Of a stretch of DNA of 64,000 nt, positions 28,484 to 38,048 are shown piece by piece. The notes beneath the pieces were generated by a model. That model was not told the DNA's origin. It searched no databases and worked only from the letters and a program-made list of their open reading frames with translations. This DNA comes from Dyadobacter sp. UC 10 (GTDB taxonomy: Bacteria > Bacteroidota > Bacteroidia > Cytophagales > Spirosomataceae). Each line of letters opens with the position of its first letter. Position 1 is the first letter of the stretch. A program made the translations under genes and the position numbers. The DNA lies in contig NZ_VSRN01000001.1 in NCBI RefSeq assembly GCF_008369915.1, positions 496,001 to 560,000 on the forward strand. Reading direction: 5' to 3'.

Positions 28484-31246
28484 TCATTCAAAAGCTCTGC
28501 TAATAATCTCAGCCTGCTCTTTCGCATGGATTTTCGAGAAACCTGTCGAAGGAGAAGCGCTTGATTCACGGGCGATTACTTCCAAAGGTTTTGCACCTTT
28601 ATACATCCGCAACATGAACGTCCATCCACCCATATTGAAAGGTTCTTCCTGAACCCAATATACTTTTGCATCCGGATATTGATTCAGATGCGCGTCGATC
28701 TGAGTTTGCGGGAAGGGATGCATTTGTTCAAGACGCACAATTGCAACGTCGTCCCTCTTATCTGCCTGCTGCTTTTCGTAAAGTTCGTAATATAGCTTCC
28801 CGGTACACAGCAACACTTTTTTGACTTTTTTAGGATCAGCGAAAGTATCCCCGTAAGTTTCCTGGAACGAGCCGTTCACCAAACTGTCCATAGGTGAAAT
28901 ACACAGCGGGTGGCGCAGCATCGATTTCGGCGACATAACCACGAGCGGTTTGCGGAACGGAAATTTCAACTGGCGGCGCAGCAGGTGGAAGAAGTTGGCC
29001 GGTGTCGTCACGTTCGCAACAATCAGGTTGTAATTGGCTGAAAGCTGCAAATATCTTTCAGGACGGGCATTGGAGTGCTCCGGCCCCTGACCTTCGTATC
29101 CGTGCGGCAATAGCATTACCAGGCCTGTCCAGCGGTCCCACTTGGTCTCACTTGAAGTCACAAACTGGTCAATGATCACCTGGGTACCATTTGCAAAGTC
29201 TCCAAATTGCGCTTCCCAGATCACCAGGGCATTCGGATTCGCCATTGAATAGCCGAATTCAAAACCCAGAACTCCATATTCGGAAAGCAGCGAGTTGTAA
29301 ATCATAAATGGCCCCTGGCCTTCCTGGATATGCTGAAGGCTGTTATAAGGCGCATTTGTTTCCACATCCCTTAACACCGCATGACGATGCGAGAATGTAC
29401 CGCGCTGCACATCCTGCCCGCTTAATCTGACAATATTTCCTTCAACTAATATAGAACCGTAAGCGAGCAGCTCGGCAGTTGCCCAGTTCACTTCTTTTTT
29501 GTCAAAAATCATCTGCTCACGGTCTTTGAGCAGTTTGTCAATCTGTTTTAATCTGTTAAAATTCTCAGGAGTTGTCGTCAGCGCTTTACCTATTTTCTGA
29601 AGAATTTCAAGAGGCACGCCGGTCTCTGGTGATTTCTCAAAATCTTCCGGTTTCGATTTACGCAATGTATGCCACTCCTGTTCGAGTTTTGGCAGGGTGT
29701 AAGGCAATGTTTTTTGCTTTACCATGTCAAGGCGTTCCTGCAAAAGCTGCTTGAACTCCTTGTCCATATTAGCTGCCAGCTGTGCATCTACATCCCCACG
29801 CTCTGCAAGCGTTTTCTGATATATTTCTCTTGGATTCTGATGCGTTTCAATCGACTTGTAAAGAACCGGCTGTGTAAATTTCGGTTCGTCCGCTTCATTG
29901 TGCCCGTGGCGACGGTAGCAGACCATATCGATAAAAATATCCTTATTGAATTTCTGGCGATATTCCACGGCCAGACGCATGCAATAAACGACCGCCTCCG
30001 GATCATCCCCATTCACGTGCAATACAGGAGCGTCAACGATCTTGGCAATATCAGTACAGTAAATGCTTGACCTGGCATCAATAAAGTCAGTAGTAAAACC
30101 TACCTGGTTATTGATCACAAAGTGAATGGTACCACCTGTGTAATAACCATTTAACGCAGACATTTGAGTTACCTCATACACAATCCCCTGACCTGCAACT
30201 GCTGCATCACCGTGAATCAAAACGGGAAGCACACGGTCATAGTCACTATCATACATGCCGTCGGCGCGGGCTCGGATGTAGCCTTCCACTACCGGGTTAA
30301 CTGCTTCCAGGTGAGAAGGGTTAGGCGCCAATTTAAGATGGACCTTGTTTCCGTCTTTGGTAGTGATCTGGCTGGCAAAACCCATGTGGTATTTCACGTC
30401 ACCGTCTCCCCAGACCTGATCCGGCAGGTTACCTTCGAACTCGTTGAATATCTGTCCGTAGGTCTTTTGCATGATATTTGCCAGCACGTTCAGACGACCG
30501 CGGTGGGCCATTCCGATCATCACTTCTACCACGCCCATTTCGGCCGCTTTGTTGATCATTGCGTCCAGCGCCGGAATGGTGGTTTCCCCTCCTTCCAGTG
30601 AAAAACGCTTTTGTCCGAGGTATTTTGTATGCAGGAAATTCTCGAATACAACCGCCTCATTGAGTTTCGACAAAATATGCTTTTTCTCATCTACCGAGAA
30701 ATCCATATTCAATGCTTCCTTCTCGATTTTCTTGCGAAGCCAGCTTTTTTGCTCGCGATCCCGGATATAGAGATATTCAAAACCGATATTTCTTGTGTAG
30801 ATCGTTTTGAGTGATTCCACGATCTCTTTCAAGGTCGCGGGTCGTCCAAAAACTTCAACTCCTGCTTCAAAAACAGTATCCAGATCCTCCGGACCGAGGT
30901 TAAAATCAGAGATATCAAGTTGTGGGCGACGGTCTTTTCTTTTCTGAATCGGGTTAGTCGTGGCCATTAAGTGGCCGCGTGACCGATATCCGCGAATCAA
31001 ATGGACAACCTCCATTTCCTTGCGTATCCTGCCGGGATCGGCCTTTCCAACAGTGGCAGCTTCTTTGCCCGAAGCCGCTGCGCTGGCATGTCCGTTGCCG
31101 TTAATGGGATATTTCTGAAAGAAGTCGAAACCTTCGAAAAATTTCTGCCAACCTTCGTCGACTGAGGTGGCGTCTTGCTTGTAGGAATTGTACAATTCCT
31201 CTATGTAAGAGGCGTCGGAATTAGCTATATAAGTGTATTTATCCAT
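28484..31246 (-). CDS. sucA: 2-oxoglutarate dehydrogenase E1
   Basis: 920 residues from ATG 31246 (MDKYTYIANSDASYIEELY); a GTG just before it is less likely. The N-terminal E2-binding helix (SYIEELYNSYKQD) is typical of OdhA/SucA. Thiamine diphosphate motifs are GMAHRGRLNVLAN (about 252) and GDAAVAGQGIVYE (about 345), with FSHRHAVLRD and HGYEGQGPEHSNARPERYLQL in the C-terminal half. It decarboxylates 2-oxoglutarate in the TCA cycle and passes succinyl to SucB. The order sucA-sucB with 48 bases between is an operon. Confidence 0.97.
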   Translation of the reverse strand: MDKYTYIANSDASYIEELYNSYKQDATSVDEGWQKFFEGFDFFQKYPINGNGHASAAASGKEAATVGKADPGRIRKEMEVVHLIRGYRSRGHLMATTNPIQKRKDRRPQLDISDFNLGPEDLDTVFEAGVEVFGRPATLKEIVESLKTIYTRNIGFEYLYIRDREQKSWLRKKIEKEALNMDFSVDEKKHILSKLNEAVVFENFLHTKYLGQKRFSLEGGETTIPALDAMINKAAEMGVVEVMIGMAHRGRLNVLANIMQKTYGQIFNEFEGNLPDQVWGDGDVKYHMGFASQITTKDGNKVHLKLAPNPSHLEAVNPVVEGYIRARADGMYDSDYDRVLPVLIHGDAAVAGQGIVYEVTQMSALNGYYTGGTIHFVINNQVGFTTDFIDARSSIYCTDIAKIVDAPVLHVNGDDPEAVVYCMRLAVEYRQKFNKDIFIDMVCYRRHGHNEADEPKFTQPVLYKSIETHQNPREIYQKTLAERGDVDAQLAANMDKEFKQLLQERLDMVKQKTLPYTLPKLEQEWHTLRKSKPEDFEKSPETGVPLEILQKIGKALTTTPENFNRLKQIDKLLKDREQMIFDKKEVNWATAELLAYGSILVEGNIVRLSGQDVQRGTFSHRHAVLRDVETNAPYNSLQHIQEGQGPFMIYNSLLSEYGVLGFEFGYSMANPNALVIWEAQFGDFANGTQVIIDQFVTSSETKWDRWTGLVMLLPHGYEGQGPEHSNARPERYLQLSANYNLIVANVTTPANFFHLLRRQLKFPFRKPLVVMSPKSMLRHPLCISPMDSLVNGSFQETYGDTFADPKKVKKVLLCTGKLYYELYEKQQADKRDDVAIVRLEQMHPFPQTQIDAHLNQYPDAKVYWVQEEPFNMGGWTFMLRMYKGAKPLEVIARESSASPSTGFSKIHAKEQAEIISRAFE

Positions 31247-31274
31247 CACAAAAGTGATTATTTCATTTATGGCA

Positions 31275-31282
31275 CAAAGGTA
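31275..31282 (-). promoter_or_regulatory. Candidate promoter -7 element for sucAB
   Basis: Reads TACCTTTG on the minus strand, an exact TAnnTTTG match, 28 bases before the sucA ATG, as expected for a short leader. Confidence 0.5.
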
Positions 31283-31356
31283 CGAGACTTAGTTAAACAT
31301 TACGAATAAAATCTCCTTTTAACTTGGTTGAAAAACATTTTCTATTGGTCAATAAA

Positions 31357-32280
31357 CTAATATTTCTGGAATCCTTTCGGGTTTGGGACAAATTTCAGCA
31401 TAAGCTCGTGAATCCCTTTCGGACCTGTGTACGAAGCGTAAATCTGCTCCGCGGTGCGCGTGCTGTAAAAATACCCGAGCCGCACATTTCTCCCCACCTG
31501 AACTTCGGCAGATAATTGCAGATAATCCACTTTGGAGGAGAGTCCTGTGTATCCCCCTCCCATCCTGTACGATGCGCCGATACCCACTTTTTCACTAAAC
31601 CAAAAACGCGTACCAAGGTCGAATCTCAGCTTCCTCTCTTTTTCCTGGACAAACAAAACGTGCGGTAACATCAGTATCTCATCGCCCACATCGTAGCTAC
31701 CTCCGGCCATAATGTATAAAGGTCGCCGGTAAACACTCACCGCCGGCTGATTACCCAGGTTCTGAGCGAGTAATTCGGGTTTGGAAACTCCGATATATAA
31801 TTGTTCAGACCGTAGCCAGGCGCCGATCCCAAACGTGCCCAAAGCCCGGTTGTTGCCTATATACCCCGACTGATCCGCGACCGGCAGCACATTAATACCA
31901 CCCTGTGCGCCGAGACCGAGCTTCCATTCGTCGGAAATACCCAGGTGGTAAGCAAACGAAGCAGAAAAGCCGGTTGTCGTAAAATAGCTGGTCTGATCAT
32001 TTAGCGCCTGAAAACCAATGCCAAACTTTCCATTTGCGACCGTCCCGTCGGCAGCAAAGGTCTGGCTGGAAGGCGAGTTGCGGATGTTAAACCACTTTCT
32101 CCTGAACACGGCTGTCATATTGAAATCCTCGCGAACACCGGTAAATCCGGGATTAATAGCCATCGGATTCTGCACATACTGTTCATAGAGCACCTCTCTC
32201 TGCGCAAATGCTGATTGCCAGCATATTGTTGTAAAAAGGGCCGGAAGCAAAAATCGTTTCAAATTGTAATGTGTGTTCAT
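31357..32280 (-). CDS. PorP/SprF family type IX secretion-associated membrane protein
   Basis: 307 residues from ATG 32280 (MNTHYNLKRFLLPALF); a longer in-frame start adds eight residues before the signal peptide. After the signal peptide (ending SAFAQ) comes YEQYVQNPMAINPGFTGVREDF, the hallmark N-terminus of PorP/SprF proteins, then a 12- to 14-strand barrel. SprF-type proteins help individual T9SS cargo reach the surface, often one per large adhesin. No large adhesin is adjacent, but the window encodes at least one T9SS cargo (54067-56628). It follows the 1070-residue protein gene by 112 bases with a terminator-like hairpin between. Confidence 0.85.
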   Translation of the reverse strand: MNTHYNLKRFLLPALFTTICWQSAFAQREVLYEQYVQNPMAINPGFTGVREDFNMTAVFRRKWFNIRNSPSSQTFAADGTVANGKFGIGFQALNDQTSYFTTTGFSASFAYHLGISDEWKLGLGAQGGINVLPVADQSGYIGNNRALGTFGIGAWLRSEQLYIGVSKPELLAQNLGNQPAVSVYRRPLYIMAGGSYDVGDEILMLPHVLFVQEKERKLRFDLGTRFWFSEKVGIGASYRMGGGYTGLSSKVDYLQLSAEVQVGRNVRLGYFYSTRTAEQIYASYTGPKGIHELMLKFVPNPKGFQKY

Positions 32281-32322
32281 TCTTTTAAAGTGTTTTGTAA
32301 ACAATGCTGTAAGGATATTAAA

Positions 32323-32351
32323 AATGGCAGAAGAGATGTTCTCCTGCCATT
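32323..32351 (-). terminator. Terminator-like hairpin after the 1070-residue protein gene
   Basis: Arms AATGGCAG / CTGCCATT with a partly paired interior. On the minus strand it is followed by TTTTAA. It may reduce read-through into the PorP/SprF-family gene. Confidence 0.6.
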
Positions 32352-32391
32352 CTAATAACCTTACCGTATAAAGTTTATACTTATGATTTTA

Positions 32392-35300
32392 TTAAAAATC
32401 ATAACCCAATGTCACGTACGGGATTGCTTTGTTGGTATAACCGTTGTCGACTCCCCATGCATAATCAAACTTGGCATAAAAGCCGAACAAAGTTGTCCTG
32501 ACCCCCATTCCATAACCCATCAGATAAGGATTTTTATAATTTGTAACCGTTGCCCGGAAAGGATCGTCCTCAGTACCAATGATCTGGGTATTGAGACTGT
32601 TGTTTTCGCTAAACGGTCCTTTTCCTGTCCAGGCAGTTCCGATATCACCAAAACCGACGATCTGGAAATTACGAAGGAAGCTGGAAGTGATGGCGCCTCT
32701 GTACAGATATTTAACGAGCGGGATACGCAGCTCTGCATTCAAGAGCATATAACTCGTTCCGGAAAGTCTGTTCAGATTAAATCCACGTAGATTGGTAGCA
32801 AAATCGGCGAAGAAAATATCCCGGTTGTCTCTCTGAAAATTCAGCGGATTATCTCCGGTCCGGTTTTCCTTCCTGTTGCCGAGCCAGTTTTCCATGCCAC
32901 CCAAAATATTCTGCTTGGGTGCTTTTCCTCCTGAGTGGCTTGCAGCTGCACGTATTGCCAGGATCAGGTCCCTATGGATTTTTTGATAATGCCTGAAATC
33001 AAGACTGGCGCGGTTAAAACTCTCATTTCCGTTCGTCAGCCCCTGCTGCATGTCATAACGGATCTTGAATCGCGTACCTTCCATCATATTCATGCCGTTG
33101 ACGCGCGTATTGTCAAACACATATTCGCCTCTTAATCCGCCGTAATTGGAAGCCAGATCGGGATTTGGCAGAATATACACATCGATCATCCGGGTCGAAG
33201 TAAACATCGGTGATACGGAGAACCGGCTTGTGGTCGAGAACGGATACGAGGCCGTGAACATCATCTGATTGAACCTGTATTTTTTCGGCGCACCTTCTGT
33301 ATCAACATACAGGCTCCTGCGATCAAAGCGAACACCGAAATCGATGCGATAAGTATTGTTTGAATATTCCGCAAAAAGGTCGCTGTTCCTGAAATTGGAC
33401 GAGACGAACACACCTGCTTTGATAACGTGATTTTCAAGCAGGTCATTCATCGAAATAGACTGGGCGAAACCGAAGCCTCTGATCGGATCAATACGCCAGT
33501 CGGATTTAGCGTCATCCGTTATAAATAAACCTTTGTACGGTGTTGGCCCTTTGATAGCAATATTTTCGCGCGTCGCCCTGGTCCTGGACAAAGTGCTCGG
33601 CGTTGTAGGGAAGCTGCCTCTGTTCCTCCTGGATTCAAACGATTTCAGTACATCCTCATCGAATTCATAATTATCAGTATCTACCTCTCCTTCCTTCAAA
33701 GCGAGTTTTGAAGCCTGGGCAGGCTGCTGCGCCACGTTTTTTGCGGAATCGGCCTGAACTGCAGCATTACCGCCACCGGTCGCAGGTGCTTTGGTCGCAT
33801 TCAAGGCAGGAGTGTCGATCGTCGCATTAATATCGAACGAATTTTTGTAAGCGGCTACATAATAGCCTTCATTGAGGTAGGTATAGGCAAGCGCACCTCC
33901 GGACTTGATATTCACATCCGCATTCCGGATGTTCTGAATGTGATTAGTCAGCTGAGATATTGAAGCTGAGGCCCTGTTGTATTTAAATAAATTATTGACA
34001 CCTTTTCCATTTGAAAGATATACTACATCGGTTCCATCAGCATAAACCGGCAGAATTCTCGCTTTTCCATCGCCCTGCACCAACTTTACCATATTGGCTG
34101 ACCTTGGTGTCCCGTCGTGTTCGAATATGGTATAAGTAGTCGAAACTGATTTATAGCTGCCCTTATCCCCTGTCCCTACCGAGTCGACTGGGCGATTTGA
34201 TGAAAATACTACTTTGCGGGAAGACCCCTGAACGAATCTTGGTGAAAGATCATCGTAAAGGTCGTTGGTTAACGCCAGCGGAGAGGCGCGCGCAACACTG
34301 ATCAGGAAAAGATCATTCTGTCCTCCTTTATCAGCACTAACGGCGAGCATAGTGCCATCGTGGGAAACGTCCATATCCATCACCTGGTCAAGCCCGCGGA
34401 TATTTCGCTTCAATTTGATCTTGACCTTTTTCGTACCCAGGTTTTCGTAGACATACAAGTTTTTACGATCATTTTCAGTAGCAAGGATTGCAAGCTGGTT
34501 ATTCCTGAACCAGCCCAGCAACGGAGGCTGTGTTTTTGCTCTTCCCCCTACGAGGTCAAGCTTACCCTGACGAATGATTTTCTTCGAGCCGCTTTCACTG
34601 TTGAACACATATACCCGATACCTTCCGTTTTTAATCTCGCTTACTGCGGTGAACTTTTTGTCGGGAGATATTTTGATGACCGCATTGGCCGCAGACACAT
34701 TAAATTCATTCAGCCTGTACTTCCAGGATGGGCTAGGTTCGGCGTAAAATTGCTCCGCGTTTTTATTTTGATTGAGGTAATAAGCCCGCCAGTCCCGCAG
34801 AAACCTATTATATGATTGTATACCTAATGTACTGGTAATGCTTGTCTGCTCCGTCCGGATGATGCGGGTCAGGTTAAGAATATCGGATACTTTATCCTTG
34901 CCATACCGTTCAGCAATGTAATTCCAGATCGACTGTCCGATCAGGGCCGCGTCGTTACCGGTCATCAGCGTGGGCTTTCTCACTTTGCGATTCTTGAAAA
35001 AATCACGCATGTAGTCATTTAACTCAGGCGACCAGCCGTCTGCAATGTAAGTGGCCGCTCCGGACATAAACCATTCAGGTAAAGTCAGCAACAGCGAGCT
35101 TTGCAGCGCCTCCTTCATATTACCTCCGTAGAGCATGTCATAAATAAAAAGCAGGCTGATATCCTTTACCAGCTTTTTGCGGAACCCGATCTGGTCACCA
35201 GTATAGGCGACTTCAACGCGCGATTGTGACAGGTCCAGTTTATGTTCGTTGATATGATCGAGTGTCGACAGGCCCATATTGCTCTGTTCCAGCTCGGCAG

Positions 35301-35604
35301 GAGAGTTATAAAGGAAAATTTTGACCCGGCTGTAAGGTGTCCAGCCCAGAATGTCGGTGATTTTATCAAATTCACTTTCGGCATATTGCGCCGTAAGCCT
35401 GGCGAGTGCAGTACCTCCCTGATAATGATATATCTCGAAGTTGGTCGTTCTGAAAACCTTCCAGCTGAAAGTCTTATACTGCACGCGGTTCTTTCCAAAA
35501 GTCTCCTGAGAAGGATAGCGCTGGGCAATTGACTGGGTGACAACTCCTAAAACCGCTAGTAAACCGACCGAAAAGGTTAATCTGTATATGTGTTTTATGC
35601 TCAT
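32392..35604 (-). CDS. Outer membrane-associated protein: degenerate peptidase-MA-like domain, TolB-like beta-propeller and C-terminal barrel
   Basis: 1070 residues. A signal peptide (ending SIAQ, about 28) is followed by a peptidase-MA-like region (about 45-290). There, the expected HExxH helix reads KLVKDISLLFIYDML, and the later LPxWxxEG motif reads LPEWFMSGAATYI, so zinc ligands are missing. A TolB/WD40-like propeller follows (about 300-600, repeats such as MDMSHDGTMLAVSADKGGQNDLFLI and SPRFVQGSSRKVVFSSNRP). Next are an Ala/Thr/Gln-rich linker (about 610-640) and a BamA/surface-antigen-type barrel (about 715-1070). Bacteroidota relatives are usually just called 'TolB-like'. It starts 17 bases after the FAD oxidoreductase gene. 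Confidence 0.75.
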   Translation of the reverse strand: MSIKHIYRLTFSVGLLAVLGVVTQSIAQRYPSQETFGKNRVQYKTFSWKVFRTTNFEIYHYQGGTALARLTAQYAESEFDKITDILGWTPYSRVKIFLYNSPAELEQSNMGLSTLDHINEHKLDLSQSRVEVAYTGDQIGFRKKLVKDISLLFIYDMLYGGNMKEALQSSLLLTLPEWFMSGAATYIADGWSPELNDYMRDFFKNRKVRKPTLMTGNDAALIGQSIWNYIAERYGKDKVSDILNLTRIIRTEQTSITSTLGIQSYNRFLRDWRAYYLNQNKNAEQFYAEPSPSWKYRLNEFNVSAANAVIKISPDKKFTAVSEIKNGRYRVYVFNSESGSKKIIRQGKLDLVGGRAKTQPPLLGWFRNNQLAILATENDRKNLYVYENLGTKKVKIKLKRNIRGLDQVMDMDVSHDGTMLAVSADKGGQNDLFLISVARASPLALTNDLYDDLSPRFVQGSSRKVVFSSNRPVDSVGTGDKGSYKSVSTTYTIFEHDGTPRSANMVKLVQGDGKARILPVYADGTDVVYLSNGKGVNNLFKYNRASASISQLTNHIQNIRNADVNIKSGGALAYTYLNEGYYVAAYKNSFDINATIDTPALNATKAPATGGGNAAVQADSAKNVAQQPAQASKLALKEGEVDTDNYEFDEDVLKSFESRRNRGSFPTTPSTLSRTRATRENIAIKGPTPYKGLFITDDAKSDWRIDPIRGFGFAQSISMNDLLENHVIKAGVFVSSNFRNSDLFAEYSNNTYRIDFGVRFDRRSLYVDTEGAPKKYRFNQMMFTASYPFSTTSRFSVSPMFTSTRMIDVYILPNPDLASNYGGLRGEYVFDNTRVNGMNMMEGTRFKIRYDMQQGLTNGNESFNRASLDFRHYQKIHRDLILAIRAAASHSGGKAPKQNILGGMENWLGNRKENRTGDNPLNFQRDNRDIFFADFATNLRGFNLNRLSGTSYMLLNAELRIPLVKYLYRGAITSSFLRNFQIVGFGDIGTAWTGKGPFSENNSLNTQIIGTEDDPFRATVTNYKNPYLMGYGMGVRTTLFGFYAKFDYAWGVDNGYTNKAIPYVTLGYDF

Positions 35605-35621
35605 AAATGCTTAGGCTGACT

Positions 35622-36689
35622 TCAACGGAAATATAACGAAAAATACCTCTGAATATTAACGAACGGATTCAAATCTTTACCGTTTTCAAGGTGCTCAGCG
35701 AGCTGCCTGGCAAAAAAGGGCGCCAGCGTTACACCTTTTGTACCTAACCCATTGAATATGCACACATTGGCATGATCCGGGTGGATACCGAGCAGCGGCC
35801 TTCTGTCCTTTACCGAAGGCCTGACACCCGCAGCGGCGGATGTGATCTGGTAAGGTATCCGCAGCAATGCCTGCAATTTTTCATTCAGTTCTTCCGTCGC
35901 CTGAATCGTCGGTTCCCAGTTAAGGGGATCCCAGGAATAGGTCGCACCTACCCGCATTACCTTCCTGCTCGCTGGCAGCATAAATATTCCCTGGTTTACA
36001 ATATACTCCGGCAAAACTTCCTCCGTAGCAACTTCCAGGATCTGCCCTTTGACAGGCGTAAATGGCAGCCAGCTGAAAAAATGATTATTTACCCCAAAAA
36101 AACCCTGACAAAAAACGACTTTACCGAAACTCAGATCATGCCAGGAAATGCACTCCGGACCGACAGACAGATCGTCCATATCAAAAGACTTTTCAATATA
36201 GGAATCAGCCTCAGTTAAATAGTCGCGCCCTTTTTCCAGAAATACAGGCAGATCCACCCAACCCGCACGGATCACTTCCAGGCCGCCAAAACGTGACTCG
36301 ACATAATGCGACAAATCGGTTCGACCGTCCGCGGCAATGTACTGTGAAATTGCCGGATCTGCGGTTTGTGCTAAATACGTGTTTTGTTCTTCAATCGATC
36401 TGAATGGCCGAAAAATGGGCATTGAATAAACCAGCTTACAGCTGAACTTTGCTTCAAGATCCTTATAAAATTGATCGGCATATGGAAAAAGGTCGTCCGC
36501 CAGCCAGGTTTTTACCAATTTCTTGCCTGTCAAAGGATTGAATATCCCGGCCGCTACTTTCGAAGATGACGGCATGGAAGCATCCCCGACAACCAGGACC
36601 TTTTTGCCCATTTCGAGCAGATGCAGTGCGAGCGAAGTGCCTGCGAGGCCCTGCCCGACAATCAGATAATCGTAGTCTGTTACAGCCAT
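35622..36689 (-). CDS. FAD-dependent oxidoreductase of the DAO family
   Basis: 355 residues from ATG 36689 (MAVTDYDYLIVGQG). The Rossmann dinucleotide-binding motif GQGLAGTSLALHLLEMGKKVLVV is at the N-terminus, and the DAO-type flavin segment FNGLGTKGVTLAPFFARQLAEHL is near the C-terminus. The family covers glycine/D-amino acid oxidases and MnmC-type enzymes; SSSKVAAGIFNPLTGK resembles the flavin loop of the latter group. I would not name a substrate. The start lies one base after the cmk stop, so the two are co-translated. Confidence 0.85.
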   Translation of the reverse strand: MAVTDYDYLIVGQGLAGTSLALHLLEMGKKVLVVGDASMPSSSKVAAGIFNPLTGKKLVKTWLADDLFPYADQFYKDLEAKFSCKLVYSMPIFRPFRSIEEQNTYLAQTADPAISQYIAADGRTDLSHYVESRFGGLEVIRAGWVDLPVFLEKGRDYLTEADSYIEKSFDMDDLSVGPECISWHDLSFGKVVFCQGFFGVNNHFFSWLPFTPVKGQILEVATEEVLPEYIVNQGIFMLPASRKVMRVGATYSWDPLNWEPTIQATEELNEKLQALLRIPYQITSAAAGVRPSVKDRRPLLGIHPDHANVCIFNGLGTKGVTLAPFFARQLAEHLENGKDLNPFVNIQRYFSLYFR

Positions 36690-36690
36690 T

Positions 36691-37401
36691 TTAGATCTTG
36701 CCGGCATTGCGGCGGCGCAGCGAAAGCCCGATCTGCTCGTCGGCGAGGCGAACTACCAGTTCCACCTGCTCATCCAGCGTCATCAATGAATTGTCAATAT
36801 AAATAGCATCTTCCGCCTGCCTGAGCGGACTTTCTGTACGGTGGGTATCAATATGGTCACGCATTCTGAGATTCTCGGCGATTTCTTCAAGCCCTACGAG
36901 TTCACCCTTTTCCAGCAGTTCTGCCTGCCTGCGCTGCGCCCGGATCAGCGGATCCGCTGTCATAAATATCTTTAATTCCGCCTGTGGAAAAACGACTGTA
37001 CCAATATCGCGCCCGTCCATGACAATTCCTTTCGTCTTGCCCATCCGCTGCTGCTGCGCGACCAGGGCATGCCTGACTTCCGCAATAGCACTCACATCGC
37101 TAACTTTTTCAGAAACATACATTTTCCGAATTTCATCTTCCACATTGACCCCGTTCAGATAAGTATCGTTCCGGCCCAGCTCCGCGTGCCGCCTGAACGA
37201 AATCTGAGTGTTGTTCAGAGCCTGCTCAACCTCTTTTGGATTTGTAAGACTAATGTGATTTTGAATAAAATACAACGTTACAGCCCGGTACATGGCACCT
37301 GTATCGATATAGGGATAGTTGAGCTGCTTTGCAACCTGTTTCGCAGTTGTGCTCTTGCCACAACTGGAATAGCCATCGATTGCAACAATGATTTTCGGCA
37401 T
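36691..37401 (-). CDS. cmk: Cytidylate kinase
   Basis: 236 residues, standard length. The P-loop is DGYSSCGKSTTAKQ. The NMP-binding part has YIDTGAMYRAVTLYF, and the VMDGRDIGTVVFP motif identifies CMP kinase (Cmk). It phosphorylates CMP and dCMP. It is the first gene of a leftward group with the DAO oxidoreductase (1-base gap). Confidence 0.95.
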   Translation of the reverse strand: MPKIIVAIDGYSSCGKSTTAKQVAKQLNYPYIDTGAMYRAVTLYFIQNHISLTNPKEVEQALNNTQISFRRHAELGRNDTYLNGVNVEDEIRKMYVSEKVSDVSAIAEVRHALVAQQQRMGKTKGIVMDGRDIGTVVFPQAELKIFMTADPLIRAQRRQAELLEKGELVGLEEIAENLRMRDHIDTHRTESPLRQAEDAIYIDNSLMTLDEQVELVVRLADEQIGLSLRRRNAGKI

Positions 37402-37538
37402 AGTTTAAAGAGTAATTTCTGCGTTCGTCAAAAACGGTACGGTCGGAAAACAGAATATCGTGAACTATGCAAAAATAGAGGAAAGTACTCGCCAAGGTCT
37501 TTTTTCAGGCAAGTTTTTAATCATAAATGTAATTATCA

Positions 37539-38045
37539 TCAAACGAGCCTGACAAACAGGTGCTCGTCAAGTACTGCGCCGTTTTTGATAATTGCTTTGC
37601 GGTGAACTGCTTCCAGTTCGTAGCCTGCTTTTTCAAGCACGCGCATCGATGCGCGGTTGGTTTCGAATACGCCTGCGAACAGTCGGTTAATGGATGTATT
37701 TTCGAAAATCCAGTCGGTCATCCGGATTAATGCGGTCGTAGCTATGTTTTTCCCCCAGTAGGGTTCGCCGAGCCAATACCCTATTTCTGCACTATTACGG
37801 TGAATATCCTCCTGCCGCAACACGCCTATCCCGCCAACAAATTCATCCCCATAATAAATCGCCCGCTGAAAAGCGTTTGCGTTCACTTTACTACAAAGAT
37901 CAATCCAGAAATGCGCGTCGGCGACTGAGTAAGGCGATGGAAAATTGTCCCTGACGTGGGCCGCTATTTTAGGATTATCAGCCAGGTGAGCCAGCCTTTC
38001 GACCATATTGCGATGAAAATGCCTCAGCTCGACTTCCTGGTCCAT
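37539..38045 (-). CDS. GNAT acetyltransferase of the RimJ/RimL type
   Basis: 168 residues. IGYWLGEPYWGKNIATTALIRMTDWIF is the RimJ/RimL-type acetyl-CoA loop region, and NRASMRVLEKAGYELEAVHRKAI the characteristic C-terminal helix and strand. This class acetylates ribosomal protein N-termini, antibiotics or small amines. It starts three bases after the lutC stop, so it is the third gene of a lutB-lutC-GNAT group. Its relation to lactate use is unknown. Confidence 0.85.
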   Translation of the reverse strand: MDQEVELRHFHRNMVERLAHLADNPKIAAHVRDNFPSPYSVADAHFWIDLCSKVNANAFQRAIYYGDEFVGGIGVLRQEDIHRNSAEIGYWLGEPYWGKNIATTALIRMTDWIFENTSINRLFAGVFETNRASMRVLEKAGYELEAVHRKAIIKNGAVLDEHLFVRLV

Positions 38046-38048
38046 AAC

